Positions 9,853 to 20,435 of a stretch of 64,000 bases of DNA are shown here, piece by piece. A program made the translations under genes and the position numbers. The notes beneath the pieces were generated by a model. That model made no database searches and was not told the origin of the DNA. It worked only from the letters and a program-made list of their open reading frames with translations. Source of the stretch: Actinomycetota bacterium. GTDB lineage: Bacteria; Actinomycetota; Geothermincolia; Geothermincolales; RBG-13-55-18. The stretch is from contig JABLXL010000006.1 of assembly GCA_013178005.1 (NCBI GenBank), forward strand, positions 24,455 to 88,454, written 5' to 3'. Within the stretch, counting starts at the first letter, position 1, and each line of letters opens with the position of its first letter.

Positions 9853-10431
9853 CCCCAGGCATGACACGGCCCGAAACCTGGCCCATTGGCCGGCAAGCGG
9901 TGTTTTCGGGTTTTCCTCGCAATATGTCAAGCCTGGTACCCCAGCCATAACGATATCTTCGTAAAATTGCCGGCGATTTCCCCCGGGTTGGGTGGAGTCT
10001 TTCTGGGGGAGGGTGGTGCTGATGAACATAAGCGGTGCGAGCCGCCTGCGGCCGAAAAGCACCGTTCGAGGCCGGGAAAGACCCCGCTTGGGGGGTTCGT
10101 CAAGACACCGATGGGTGATGACGACTTACATAGGGAAACGTTTACCATTAAAAAGCGTATATGTCGATGGGGGCGCGAGAGTTATGCGAGGGGAATCTGC
10201 CGGGAAACCCGCCGGTACGAGACCCCCGCACAGGAGACCTGGAGGCCCCGCGCCGGCGACCTGGGGGGCGGCGGAGGAGATGACGGAACGCATGGCGAAG
10301 GTTCCCCCAAAGGCATATAAATAGGTATGATTGAGGCGTGATATTTCAGCGAAAAAGGTGTGATAATAAAAAGTGAAGAAGACTAAATCGCGCGATACAG
10401 GTGGCGCGAGACATATGCGGAGGTAGATATC

Positions 10432-12906
<2,475 letters not shown>

Positions 12907-12908
12907 AA

Positions 12909-13007
12909 TGGGGTCGTATCTTGAATTTTTCCTCGCTTTGCTTGTGGTTGCTTTTTTCTTTGGGGTCGTATCTTGAATTATTCCTCGCTTTGCTTGTGGT
13001 TGCTTCT
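12909..13007. repeat. Two tandem copies of a 52-bp unit (TGGGGTCGTATCTTGAATTNTTCCTCGCTTTGCTTGTGGTTGCTT...)
   Basis: Copies begin at 12909 and 12961; immediately follows the clpC stop codon. Confidence 0.9.
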
Positions 13008-13008
13008 T

Positions 13009-13434
13009 CCGGCCCGGGCCGTCGGGTAGCGGTCTCGCTCGGCGCGCACGAGGCCGGCCAGGAGAAAAGAAACCCCATCCAGCGCGGCCTCCCTGCGACC
13101 GACCCGGTCGTTCCCGGGCTTGTAGCAGCACTTCCCTCCTTCATCCGGCCCGGGCCGTCGGGTAGCGGTCTCGCTCGGCGCGCACGAGGCCGGCCAGGAG
13201 AAAAGAAACCCCATCCAGCGCGGCCTCCCTGCGACCGACCCGGTCGTTCCCTGGCTTGTAGCAGCACTTCCCTCCTTCATCCGGCCCGGGCCGCCGGGTA
13301 GCGGTCTCGCTCGGCGCGTACGAGGCCGGCCAGGAGAAAAGAAACCTCATCCAGTGCGGCCTCCCTGCGACCGACCCGGTCGTTCCCGGGCTCGTGGCAG
13401 CGTCTCCCTCCCTCTTCCGGCCCGGGCCGCCGGG
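13009..13434. repeat. Tandem array of a 136-bp unit, three full copies plus an 18-bp partial fourth
   Basis: CCGGCCCGGGCCG(T/C)CGGG unit starts at 13009, 13145, 13281 and 13417 (period exactly 136). Copies 1 and 2 are almost identical; copy 3 is more diverged. Confidence 0.95.
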
Positions 13435-13612
13435 AAAGCTGGCCGGCGTGAGATGGGAGGAAGGCTGGGGCAGGGTGCCAGCCTAACGATCTCTTTTCAC
13501 CTGGAAAGCGCCTACCGAAACATCAGGACGTTCGCGCCCTTGACACTGGGAGGGAATATAATCGGTCCGGGATCCAGGTCCGGGTCGGTGGTTGTGAGGC
13601 AAGGAGGCTGAT

Positions 13613-14977
13613 TTGAAGACGGAGCGATCCATGTACGTCTGCGGCGAGTGCGGAGGAGCCTCCCTGCAATGGCTGGGCAGATGCCCCGCCTGCGGCAGCT
13701 TCGGGACCATGCGCGAGGAGAGGGAAGAGCCCCCGCGGCGGGGGACGAAGGCGCGCGAAAGCTCGCTTCTGCGCATGGAGACGGTGGAAGGGGAAAGCCC
13801 ACGGTTACGCACGGGCATCGGCGAGCTTGACCGGGTGTTGGGCGGAGGGGCGGTGCCAGGGTCCTTGGTGCTCCTGGGGGGAGAGCCGGGGATAGGAAAG
13901 TCCACCCTGCTTCTTCAAGCCGCGTCATCCTTCGCTATGGGGGGCGCCAAGGTCCTGCTCGTTAGCGGTGAGGAATCGGCCGCCCAGATAGCCTCCCGCG
14001 CCAGGCGCACCTTCAGCCTCAACCCTGATCTGTATCTCGCGTGCGAGACGGATATGGAGTCGGTGGAAGGCGTGGCAAGAGAACTTTCCCCCCAGGTTAT
14101 GGTGGTGGATTCCATCCAGACCATGCGCAGCCCGGAGCTCGAATCTTCCCCCGGAGGCGTGAACCAACTGCGAGAGTGCGTGGCTCGCATGCAGGCGCTG
14201 GCCAAGGAGACCGGAGCGGTGATCTTTCTGGTGGGTCACGTCACCAAGGAGGGGGTGCTGGCCGGCCCCAGGCTGGTGGAGCATATGGTGGACTGCGTCC
14301 TTTATTTCGAGGGAGAACGCTTCGACTCCCTGCGCGTCCTCCGTGCCGCCAAGAACCGTTTCGGTTCCGTGAGCGAGGTGGGTATTTTCGAGATGACCGA
14401 CGCCGGGTTGCGGGAGGTGGAGGACCCCTCGCGACTCTTCCTTGACGCGCGCGAGAAGCCGGTGCCAGGGACGGCGGTGACGGTGATAATGGAGGGCAAG
14501 CGCCCGCTGCTCGTGGAGGTGCAGGCCCTGGTGGCGCCCTCGAGACTCCCCGCGCCCAAACGCGTATCCACCGGCATGGACGGCAGACGCCTGGCGATTA
14601 ACGTGGCGGTGCTGGAGCGCAAGGCGAAGGTCGCGCTTTCGGAGCGCGATATCTACGTAGGAGTGTGTGGGGGCCTGCAGGTCTCCGAGCCGGCCCTGGA
14701 CTTGGGGGTATGCATGGCTATAGCATCCTCGCGTTATGATCGGACCCTTCCCCCGCACGCGGTCTTCGTGGGCGAAGTGAGCCTCACGGGGGAGGTGCGC
14801 CCGGTTTCCCGTATCGGCGAGCGGGCCCGTGAGGCGTCGCGCCTGGGGTTCCTCTCCCTGGTCATTTCGGACAAGGCGCGCGCCCAAGGTTTGCCTCACG
14901 GCATCGAGGTGGTGGGGGTCCGGGATGTGGCTCACGCCCTGGCGGCATTTGGGATATCCCGTGCGCGCGAGCATTAA
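13613..14977 (+). CDS. radA: DNA repair protein RadA/Sms
   Basis: YVCGECGGASLQWLGRCPACGSFG zinc finger; GGEPGIGKSTLLLQ Walker A; KNRFGSVSEVGIFEM. TTG start. Confidence 0.96.
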   Translation: MKTERSMYVCGECGGASLQWLGRCPACGSFGTMREEREEPPRRGTKARESSLLRMETVEGESPRLRTGIGELDRVLGGGAVPGSLVLLGGEPGIGKSTLLLQAASSFAMGGAKVLLVSGEESAAQIASRARRTFSLNPDLYLACETDMESVEGVARELSPQVMVVDSIQTMRSPELESSPGGVNQLRECVARMQALAKETGAVIFLVGHVTKEGVLAGPRLVEHMVDCVLYFEGERFDSLRVLRAAKNRFGSVSEVGIFEMTDAGLREVEDPSRLFLDAREKPVPGTAVTVIMEGKRPLLVEVQALVAPSRLPAPKRVSTGMDGRRLAINVAVLERKAKVALSERDIYVGVCGGLQVSEPALDLGVCMAIASSRYDRTLPPHAVFVGEVSLTGEVRPVSRIGERAREASRLGFLSLVISDKARAQGLPHGIEVVGVRDVAHALAAFGISRAREH

Positions 14978-15219
14978 GTGAAGGCCCGCGGCCTGCGCTG
15001 CCTCGAATTACCCTTCCCTTACGCAAACCATGCGGCACGAATACACTATTGCCGTGCATTGGTCAAGGCGGGTGCTCGCTGCCGGCGTTGACGCGAACCA
15101 TTTTTTCAGCCTCCGCGCGCGACAAGGCACGGGTGCGCTTTTTTCGCGCATTGATTATGATATAGGCAGCTCGAGGCAAGTGCCGTCAGGCCCGTGGCAC
15201 CACCGTTGACGGGAGGCCC

Positions 15220-16296
15220 ATGGAAGATTACCGCAAGGACCGGGATTACCTTGAATACCTGCGCCTGGTCGCGCCGGGAACGGAGCTGCGCGAAGCGCTG
15301 GCCCGACTAATGTCCTCGCATCTGGGAGCTCTTATAGTGATGGGTGACGGCGACGATGTCCTTGAGGTGGTGGACGGCGGGGTCGAGCTGAACTGGGAGT
15401 TTTCCGCCGCCAATCTCTTCCAGGTATCGAAGATGGACGGAGCAGTGGTGCTTGACGAGGGGCTCTCGAAAATTCGTTTCGCCAATGTCCACCTGGTGCC
15501 GGATCCATCCATACCCACCAAGGAGGGCGGGACGCGCCACCGCACGGCGGAAAGGGTCGCGAAACAGACGGGCAGGCTGGTCATCGCCGTCTCCGAACGC
15601 ATGGAAAGAGTTACCATGTACAAGGACGACTGGAGCCACGTCATCCTCTCTGTGCGCGTGCTGATAAGCAAGGCGAACCAGGCGCTGCAGACGCTGGAGA
15701 AGTACAAAGCACGCCTCGACCACGTTTCCGCCACCCTGAGCGCGCTGGAGTTCGAGGACCTGGTAAGCCTCCAGGATGTGGCGAGCGTGCTGCAACGGGC
15801 GGAGATGATGGTCAGGTTGGCGGAGGAGATCAAGGTATACCTTGCGGAGTTGGGGGTGGAAGGCAGGTTGGTTGAGCTCCAGATGGAGGAGCTCATGTTC
15901 GGGGTAGAGAGGGAGAAGAGAAACGTCATCAGGGATTACCGCGTCGAGGAGCGGGGAAAAACGGTGGAGGCGGTGGAGAAAAGCCTCACCAACCTGACCG
16001 ACGAGGAGCTGCTGCAGTTGACCAGCGTGGCACAAGCCCTTGGCTATTCCGGCGCACACGATGAGATGGACCGGCCCCTTTCTCCCCGGGGATACCGCAT
16101 GCTGGAGCGCATCCCCAGGCTGCCTTCATCGGTGGTGGAGAAGCTGGTCAAGAATTTCAAGACCATGCAGAACATCATGCAGGCCTCGGAGAAGATGCTC
16201 GACGAGGTGGAAGGGGTGGGCAAGGTACGCGCCCGCGCCATCAAGGAAGGGTTGCGCCGCATAGCCGAGTCGTCGCTGGTGGAGAGGTATATTTAA
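15220..16296 (+). CDS. disA: DNA integrity scanning protein DisA / diadenylate cyclase
   Basis: DAC domain (GALIVMGDGDDVLEVVDGGVELN, KMDGAVVLDEGLSKIRFANVHLVPDPSIPTKEGGTRHRTAERVAKQT) plus C-terminal HhH (VEGVGKVRARAIKEGLRRI). Confidence 0.97.
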   Translation: MEDYRKDRDYLEYLRLVAPGTELREALARLMSSHLGALIVMGDGDDVLEVVDGGVELNWEFSAANLFQVSKMDGAVVLDEGLSKIRFANVHLVPDPSIPTKEGGTRHRTAERVAKQTGRLVIAVSERMERVTMYKDDWSHVILSVRVLISKANQALQTLEKYKARLDHVSATLSALEFEDLVSLQDVASVLQRAEMMVRLAEEIKVYLAELGVEGRLVELQMEELMFGVEREKRNVIRDYRVEERGKTVEAVEKSLTNLTDEELLQLTSVAQALGYSGAHDEMDRPLSPRGYRMLERIPRLPSSVVEKLVKNFKTMQNIMQASEKMLDEVEGVGKVRARAIKEGLRRIAESSLVERYI

Positions 16297-16452
16297 GAGG
16301 CCCGCGGTCCCGAGGTCACTAGAGGGCTCTGTGCCAGTCGCAAAGGCCTGCGGCATGGCGATGATACCGATGGCGTATGCCGCGGACCAATGGATAAACT
16401 TATCCATTATATGGTACCTGCTTTACTGAACGGCGCTGTCGGTTTAGCGTGT

Positions 16453-16482
16453 TTGACACCCCCGAAAGACCGAACCTATAAT
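16453..16482 (+). promoter_or_regulatory. Putative sigma70-type promoter
   Basis: TTGACA-18 bp-TATAAT upstream of the ORF at 16500. Confidence 0.6.
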
Positions 16483-16499
16483 AAACTTAACCTGATGAT

Positions 16500-16907
16500 A
16501 TGGAGGAAATGATGCGCGAGGCGGATTGTGCGGAATTCCAGAAGACCGTTTCGGAGCACCTGGTCCGCAACCGCAGTATCCTCGATGTCATGACCAAGCT
16601 CCAGGATGCCGCAACAAGGATCAACCGCGCTTTGGCGAAGACCGTCACCAGCTGCGGTTGTTTAAGTATAGAGGCAAAAAAGCAGGAATTGCCCGAGGAT
16701 GCTAGTTTTTCCCAGGTGGCCAATTACGTCAAGAGCCATATAGAGGGCAAGCTCTGCCCCAACTGCGCCGACGTCATCGAGATGGAGCTGGGCAACGCCA
16801 TGTTCTATCTCGCGGCTACCTGTTGCCTGCTCGACCTGGATCTTAAAAGCGTGCTGGAGAGGGAAAACGACCGCATAAACACCCTGGGAGTGTACAGCCT
16901 CACCTAG
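16500..16907 (+). CDS. Conserved hypothetical protein of the disA-carD neighbourhood (MazG-like C-terminal region)
   Basis: CAEFQKTVSEHLVRNRSILDVMTKLQDAATRINRALAKTVTSCGCLSIEA and NAMFYLAATCCLLDLDLKSVLERENDRINTLGVY. Promoter and RBS present. Confidence 0.7.
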   Translation: MEEMMREADCAEFQKTVSEHLVRNRSILDVMTKLQDAATRINRALAKTVTSCGCLSIEAKKQELPEDASFSQVANYVKSHIEGKLCPNCADVIEMELGNAMFYLAATCCLLDLDLKSVLERENDRINTLGVYSLT

Positions 16908-17094
16908 CGGAGCGGTGACCCCGGTGCCAGGATACGGGCAGGAGCGTCCGCAGAGTACTTGAGTTTACAGCGAAGGATGGTTGTTGCCCGGATAGCCTGG
17001 ACCGCGCTTTGACCACCCCGGTACTTGCGCAAGAACGGGATGCTTTTTCGCGCGGGAGGGAAACGCCGGGAAAGCCCAAGAGGCCTGAGAGGTG

Positions 17095-17583
17095 ATGAGG
17101 ATGTTTCATGTGGGCGATGTGGTAGTCTATCCTCACCATGGGGCGGGGGTCATCGAGGGCATTTCCGAGAAGGACGTGGAGGGGGAGAAAAAGAAGTATT
17201 TCGTCCTCAGGATGTGCCAGGGAAACCTAAAGGTGATGGTTCCCGCGGATAGCTCGCAGGAAGTGGGTCTGCGCAGCGTCATCGGCGAGGAAGAGGTCGA
17301 GAGGGTTTTCGACATCCTGGGCGAGAAACCGACCCCCATGCCAAGCAACTGGAACCACCGCTACAAGAAGAACCGGGAAAAGCTGCACAGCGGCGATATC
17401 TTCCAGGTGGCGGAGGTAGTGCGCAACCTCACCGTAAGGGACATGGAGAAGGGGCTTTCCAGTGGCGAGAAGCGCATGCTGGCCCACGCCCGCGAGATAC
17501 TCGCGAGCGAGTTGGCTTTTGCCGTGAGGGTGGAAGCCGAGGAAGCCCTGCGCATGATCGAGGAGACGTTCTCCTCCTCCTGA
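17095..17583 (+). CDS. carD: CarD/CdnL-family RNA polymerase-binding transcription factor
   Basis: MFHVGDVVVYPHHGAGVIEGISEKDVEGEKKKYFVLRM and NWNHRYKKNREKLHSGDIFQVAEVVRNL. Confidence 0.93.
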   Translation: MRMFHVGDVVVYPHHGAGVIEGISEKDVEGEKKKYFVLRMCQGNLKVMVPADSSQEVGLRSVIGEEEVERVFDILGEKPTPMPSNWNHRYKKNREKLHSGDIFQVAEVVRNLTVRDMEKGLSSGEKRMLAHAREILASELAFAVRVEAEEALRMIEETFSSS

Positions 17584-17703
17584 CCCGGCGTCTTGCGCTA
17601 TAATCTATATGGACCCCCGGGTTCCATCATCTTTTTATCATCCGCTCGGGGGAATAACTGCGAAGGGAGGGTTGCGCCGCTGGTGCGGAAGCATGGTTAG
17701 TAC

Positions 17704-18768
17704 ATGGTAGTCCTCGTCGTCCGACTCATCTTCATGTTTGTCGGAGGGATAGGGGGCTATGAGCTGGGACAGCTTCTGGAGAGGCAATACCTGCACGATC
17801 TCGACCCGACTTATTATCTTATCGGCTTAATCGTTTCCATAATCGTCTGCGTGGGGTTGGGGTTCGTGATCGGGGGAGCCGCGGGAAGGTACCTGGCCAG
17901 ACTCCTCAACCGTTTCGAGGTGGCTATTCAGGACGTCCCGGGCACCGATATCCTCATGGGAGCGATCGGCATCATAGCCGGTTTCCTCATCGCCTTCCTT
18001 CCCTCGGTCATACTCTTCCGTTCCTACCCGGGATGGGTTTTCGCCCTGGTTCTCTATGCCTTCTGTGGGGTCATAGGATACATCATCGCGGTGCAGAAAA
18101 AGGAGGACATCCTTAACCTGTTCCGGGGCTCGCGCCAGGCGCCGGCCGGTCCGGATGCGGAGAAGAAGGCGCGACCCGCGCTCATCCTGGACACCAGCGT
18201 GATCATCGACGGTCGCATCACCGATATCTGCCGCTCCGGCTTTATGGAAGGGCAGCTGGTGGCGCCCCGTTTCGTCCTCGAGGAGCTTCAGTCCATAGCC
18301 GATTCCGAGGAGCCCCTCAAGCGTAACCGCGGCAGGCGCGGCCTGGACGTGCTCAACGCCCTGCAGAGACTGGACCGCGTGGAGGTACGGATCGAGGAAC
18401 GGGACTTTCCCGAGATGTCCGGAGTGGACACGAAGCTGATCGCGTTGGCCAAGGATTTGGACCTGCCGGTCATGACCACCGATTTCAACCTCAACCGAAT
18501 CGCCGAGCTGCAGGGGGTGCGCGTGTTGAACATCAACGAGCTGGCGAACTCACTGAAACCGATAGTGCTTCCGGGGGAATCCGTCACCCTTACCCTGGTC
18601 AAGGAAGGCAAGGAGCAGGGCCAGGGTGTGGGGTACCTCGACGACGGCACCATGGTGGTGGTGGAAAGGGGAAAAAAGTATATCGGGCGCAAGGTGGACG
18701 TTGTGGTGACCAGTATCCTACAGACGCCGGCGGGGAGGATGATCTTCTCCACGCTGAAGGGGGGATAG
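17704..18768 (+). CDS. PIN/TRAM domain integral membrane protein (YacL family)
   Basis: N-terminal TM segments, then LILDTSVIIDGRITDICRSGFMEGQLVAPRFVLEELQSIADS (PIN) and a C-terminal TRAM-like region. Confidence 0.92.
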   Translation: MVVLVVRLIFMFVGGIGGYELGQLLERQYLHDLDPTYYLIGLIVSIIVCVGLGFVIGGAAGRYLARLLNRFEVAIQDVPGTDILMGAIGIIAGFLIAFLPSVILFRSYPGWVFALVLYAFCGVIGYIIAVQKKEDILNLFRGSRQAPAGPDAEKKARPALILDTSVIIDGRITDICRSGFMEGQLVAPRFVLEELQSIADSEEPLKRNRGRRGLDVLNALQRLDRVEVRIEERDFPEMSGVDTKLIALAKDLDLPVMTTDFNLNRIAELQGVRVLNINELANSLKPIVLPGESVTLTLVKEGKEQGQGVGYLDDGTMVVVERGKKYIGRKVDVVVTSILQTPAGRMIFSTLKGG

Positions 18769-18771
18769 GAG

Positions 18772-19500
18772 ATGGGAGGGGCGGCTGCGATAGTGGCCGG
18801 CGCGGGCAGAGGAGAGAGGATAGGCCACAAGGAAGGAAAACAGTTCCTGTCCCTGGGCGGCATACCGGTGCTCGCCCGTTCTCTTCTTAACCTGGCGGCG
18901 GTGCCCGAGGTGGAGGAGATAGTCCTGGTCGTGAACGCCGGGGACATAGAGCGTGCGGAAAGGGAGATCGTTAAGCGCTACGCCCTGGAGAAGGTGAAAG
19001 CCGTGGTGGAGGGAGGGGAATGGAGGCAGGAATCGGTCTTCCGTGCCCTGCGAACCCTGCGTTCGCGCGCGGAGACCATCGTGGTGCATGACGGGGCGAG
19101 GCCGCTCGCCACCCCCCCGTTGTTCAGGCGCGCCCTCAAGGCCTTGTCCGATTGGGACTGCGAGGGAGTGATAACCGCCGTCCCGGTGGTGGACACCATC
19201 AAGGAGGTGGAGGGAGGCTGGGTGATCAGGACCCCGGAGCGGAGGCGGCTCTGGGCGGTGCAGACACCCCAGTGTTTTCGCTCCGCCGCCCTCCAGGACG
19301 CCCACGAGCGCGCTTTCCGGGAGGGGGTTTGGGCGACGGACGACGCGGCGTTGCTGGAGAGGTACCGTTACCGCGTGAGGGTGGTGGAAGGAGAGATCAC
19401 CAACATCAAGATAACCTATCCCCGCGACCTCATCATGGCGGAAGCGTTGCTGGAGGAAGGAGGGCTGGAGGTTGTCGTTCCGGACGGGTCTGGGCTTTGA
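18772..19500 (+). CDS. ispD: 2-C-methyl-D-erythritol 4-phosphate cytidylyltransferase
   Basis: AAAIVAGAGRGERIGHKEGKQFLSLGGIPVLARSL; VVHDGARPLATP; WAVQTPQCFR; ATDDAALLE. Confidence 0.94.
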   Translation: MGGAAAIVAGAGRGERIGHKEGKQFLSLGGIPVLARSLLNLAAVPEVEEIVLVVNAGDIERAEREIVKRYALEKVKAVVEGGEWRQESVFRALRTLRSRAETIVVHDGARPLATPPLFRRALKALSDWDCEGVITAVPVVDTIKEVEGGWVIRTPERRRLWAVQTPQCFRSAALQDAHERAFREGVWATDDAALLERYRYRVRVVEGEITNIKITYPRDLIMAEALLEEGGLEVVVPDGSGL

Positions 19501-19957
19501 CGCTCACGCATTCGAGGAGGGCAGGAAGCTGGTGCTGGGAGGGGTTCAGGTGCCGTATGCACGTGGGCTGGCGGGTCATTCCGACGCGGACGTCCTGACC
19601 CACGCCCTCATGGACGCCCTGCTGGGCGCGTGCGGGGAGAGGGACATCGGGGAACATTTTCCCGATCAGGATCCGGCTTACCAGGGTATATCCAGCCTTG
19701 TGCTCCTGGAGGAAGTGGTGGGTTTGCTGAGGGAGAAGAACTACCGCGTGGTGAACGCCGACTGCGTGATCGTGGCGCAGGAACCGCGCCTGGCTCCTTA
19801 TATCCAGAGCATGCGTGAGGCCCTGGCCTTCACCTTGGGGATAGAGATCGACCGGGTGGGAGTCAAGGCCACCACCACCGAGGGAATGGGTTTCGCGGGG
19901 CGCGGCGAGGGCATCGCCGCCATGGCCACGGTGTTGCTCCAGAAGCCCGAGACCTAG
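19472..19957 (+). CDS. ispF: 2-C-methyl-D-erythritol 2,4-cyclodiphosphate synthase
   Basis: RTGLGFDAHAFEEGRKLVLGGVQVPYARGLAGHSDADVLTHALMDALLGACGERDIGEHFPD. TTG start overlapping ispD. Confidence 0.96.
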   Translation: MSFRTGLGFDAHAFEEGRKLVLGGVQVPYARGLAGHSDADVLTHALMDALLGACGERDIGEHFPDQDPAYQGISSLVLLEEVVGLLREKNYRVVNADCVIVAQEPRLAPYIQSMREALAFTLGIEIDRVGVKATTTEGMGFAGRGEGIAAMATVLLQKPET

Positions 19958-20136
19958 GTGAGCTTCCCTGAACAGGTCCGCACGCGCGGGGCTTGCAACA
20001 ATAGTATTGCGCCTGGCTCCGGGAATATGGTGCCCGGGTTCATAAATATTGATGCTAGGCTTAGAAGCATTGTGGACGCCCGCTTGACAGGCGTGTTAGC
20101 ATGGTAACGTTCGAGATTTCTTGAAAAGAGAAAAAC

Positions 20137-20300
20137 ATGCCTGCCGGATCCCGCGAGGGATAAAAGGGAAGTCGGTGAGAGTCCGACACGGTAGCGCCGC
20201 TGTGACCGGGGAGCGAAGCCCCAATGATCCACTGGCATCGGCCGGGAAGGAGGGGCGGAGCGAGGATCCGGGAGTCAGAAGACCTATCCGGCAGGGGTCA
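20137..20300 (+). promoter_or_regulatory. Cobalamin (adenosylcobalamin) riboswitch aptamer
   Basis: AAAGGGAAGTCGGTGAGAGTCCGACACGGTAGCGCCGCTGTGACCGGGGAGC...CCACTGGCATCGGCCGGGAAGG...GGGAGTCAGAAGACCTATCCGGC. These are the conserved B12-box elements. Confidence 0.93.
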
Positions 20301-20340
20301 GCAAGCTCTCCGCATCAGAGGGAACCTGACGTGAAAGGCG

Positions 20341-20378
20341 ATCTCCACTCTCAAGGCGAGAGCGGAGATTTTATTTTC
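20341..20378 (+). terminator. Intrinsic terminator of the riboswitch expression platform
   Basis: ATCTCCACTCTC-AAGGC-GAGAGCGGAGAT stem (one mismatch) followed by TTTTATTTT, between aptamer and start codon. Confidence 0.85.
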
Positions 20379-20435
20379 CGCGGCTATGCCCTCCTGAGCG
20401 CGGTGGAGCGGAAAGCGAGCCAAAGGAGGGAAAAG

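Noticed and set aside
8425-10062. 545-aa ORF on the minus strand opposite lysS
   Set aside because: Antisense to a certain gene, low-complexity His/Gln/Leu/Gly-rich translation typical of antisense frames in high-GC DNA.
9990-10330. Possible structured leader upstream of clpC (GGTGC...GCACC hairpin near 10033-10070; TCGCGC...GCGCGA dyad at 10388-10409)
   Set aside because: Several GC hairpins are expected by chance here and I could not match any known leader or CtsR-type operator; not reported as a feature.
12921-13350. ORFs across the 136-bp tandem array
   Set aside because: The same peptide appears in shifted frames because 136 is not a multiple of 3; not a protein repeat.
13009-13434. 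CRISPR array interpretation of the tandem repeats
   Set aside because: Units are contiguous 136-bp duplicates without unique spacers and no cas genes are present. The same reasoning applies to the 39-bp repeats at 52570.
20121-20435. 5' extension of the ORF starting at 20121 (MKREKHACRIPRGIKGK...)
   Set aside because: It overlaps the cobalamin riboswitch and its terminator; the real start is the ATG at 20436 with a good RBS.
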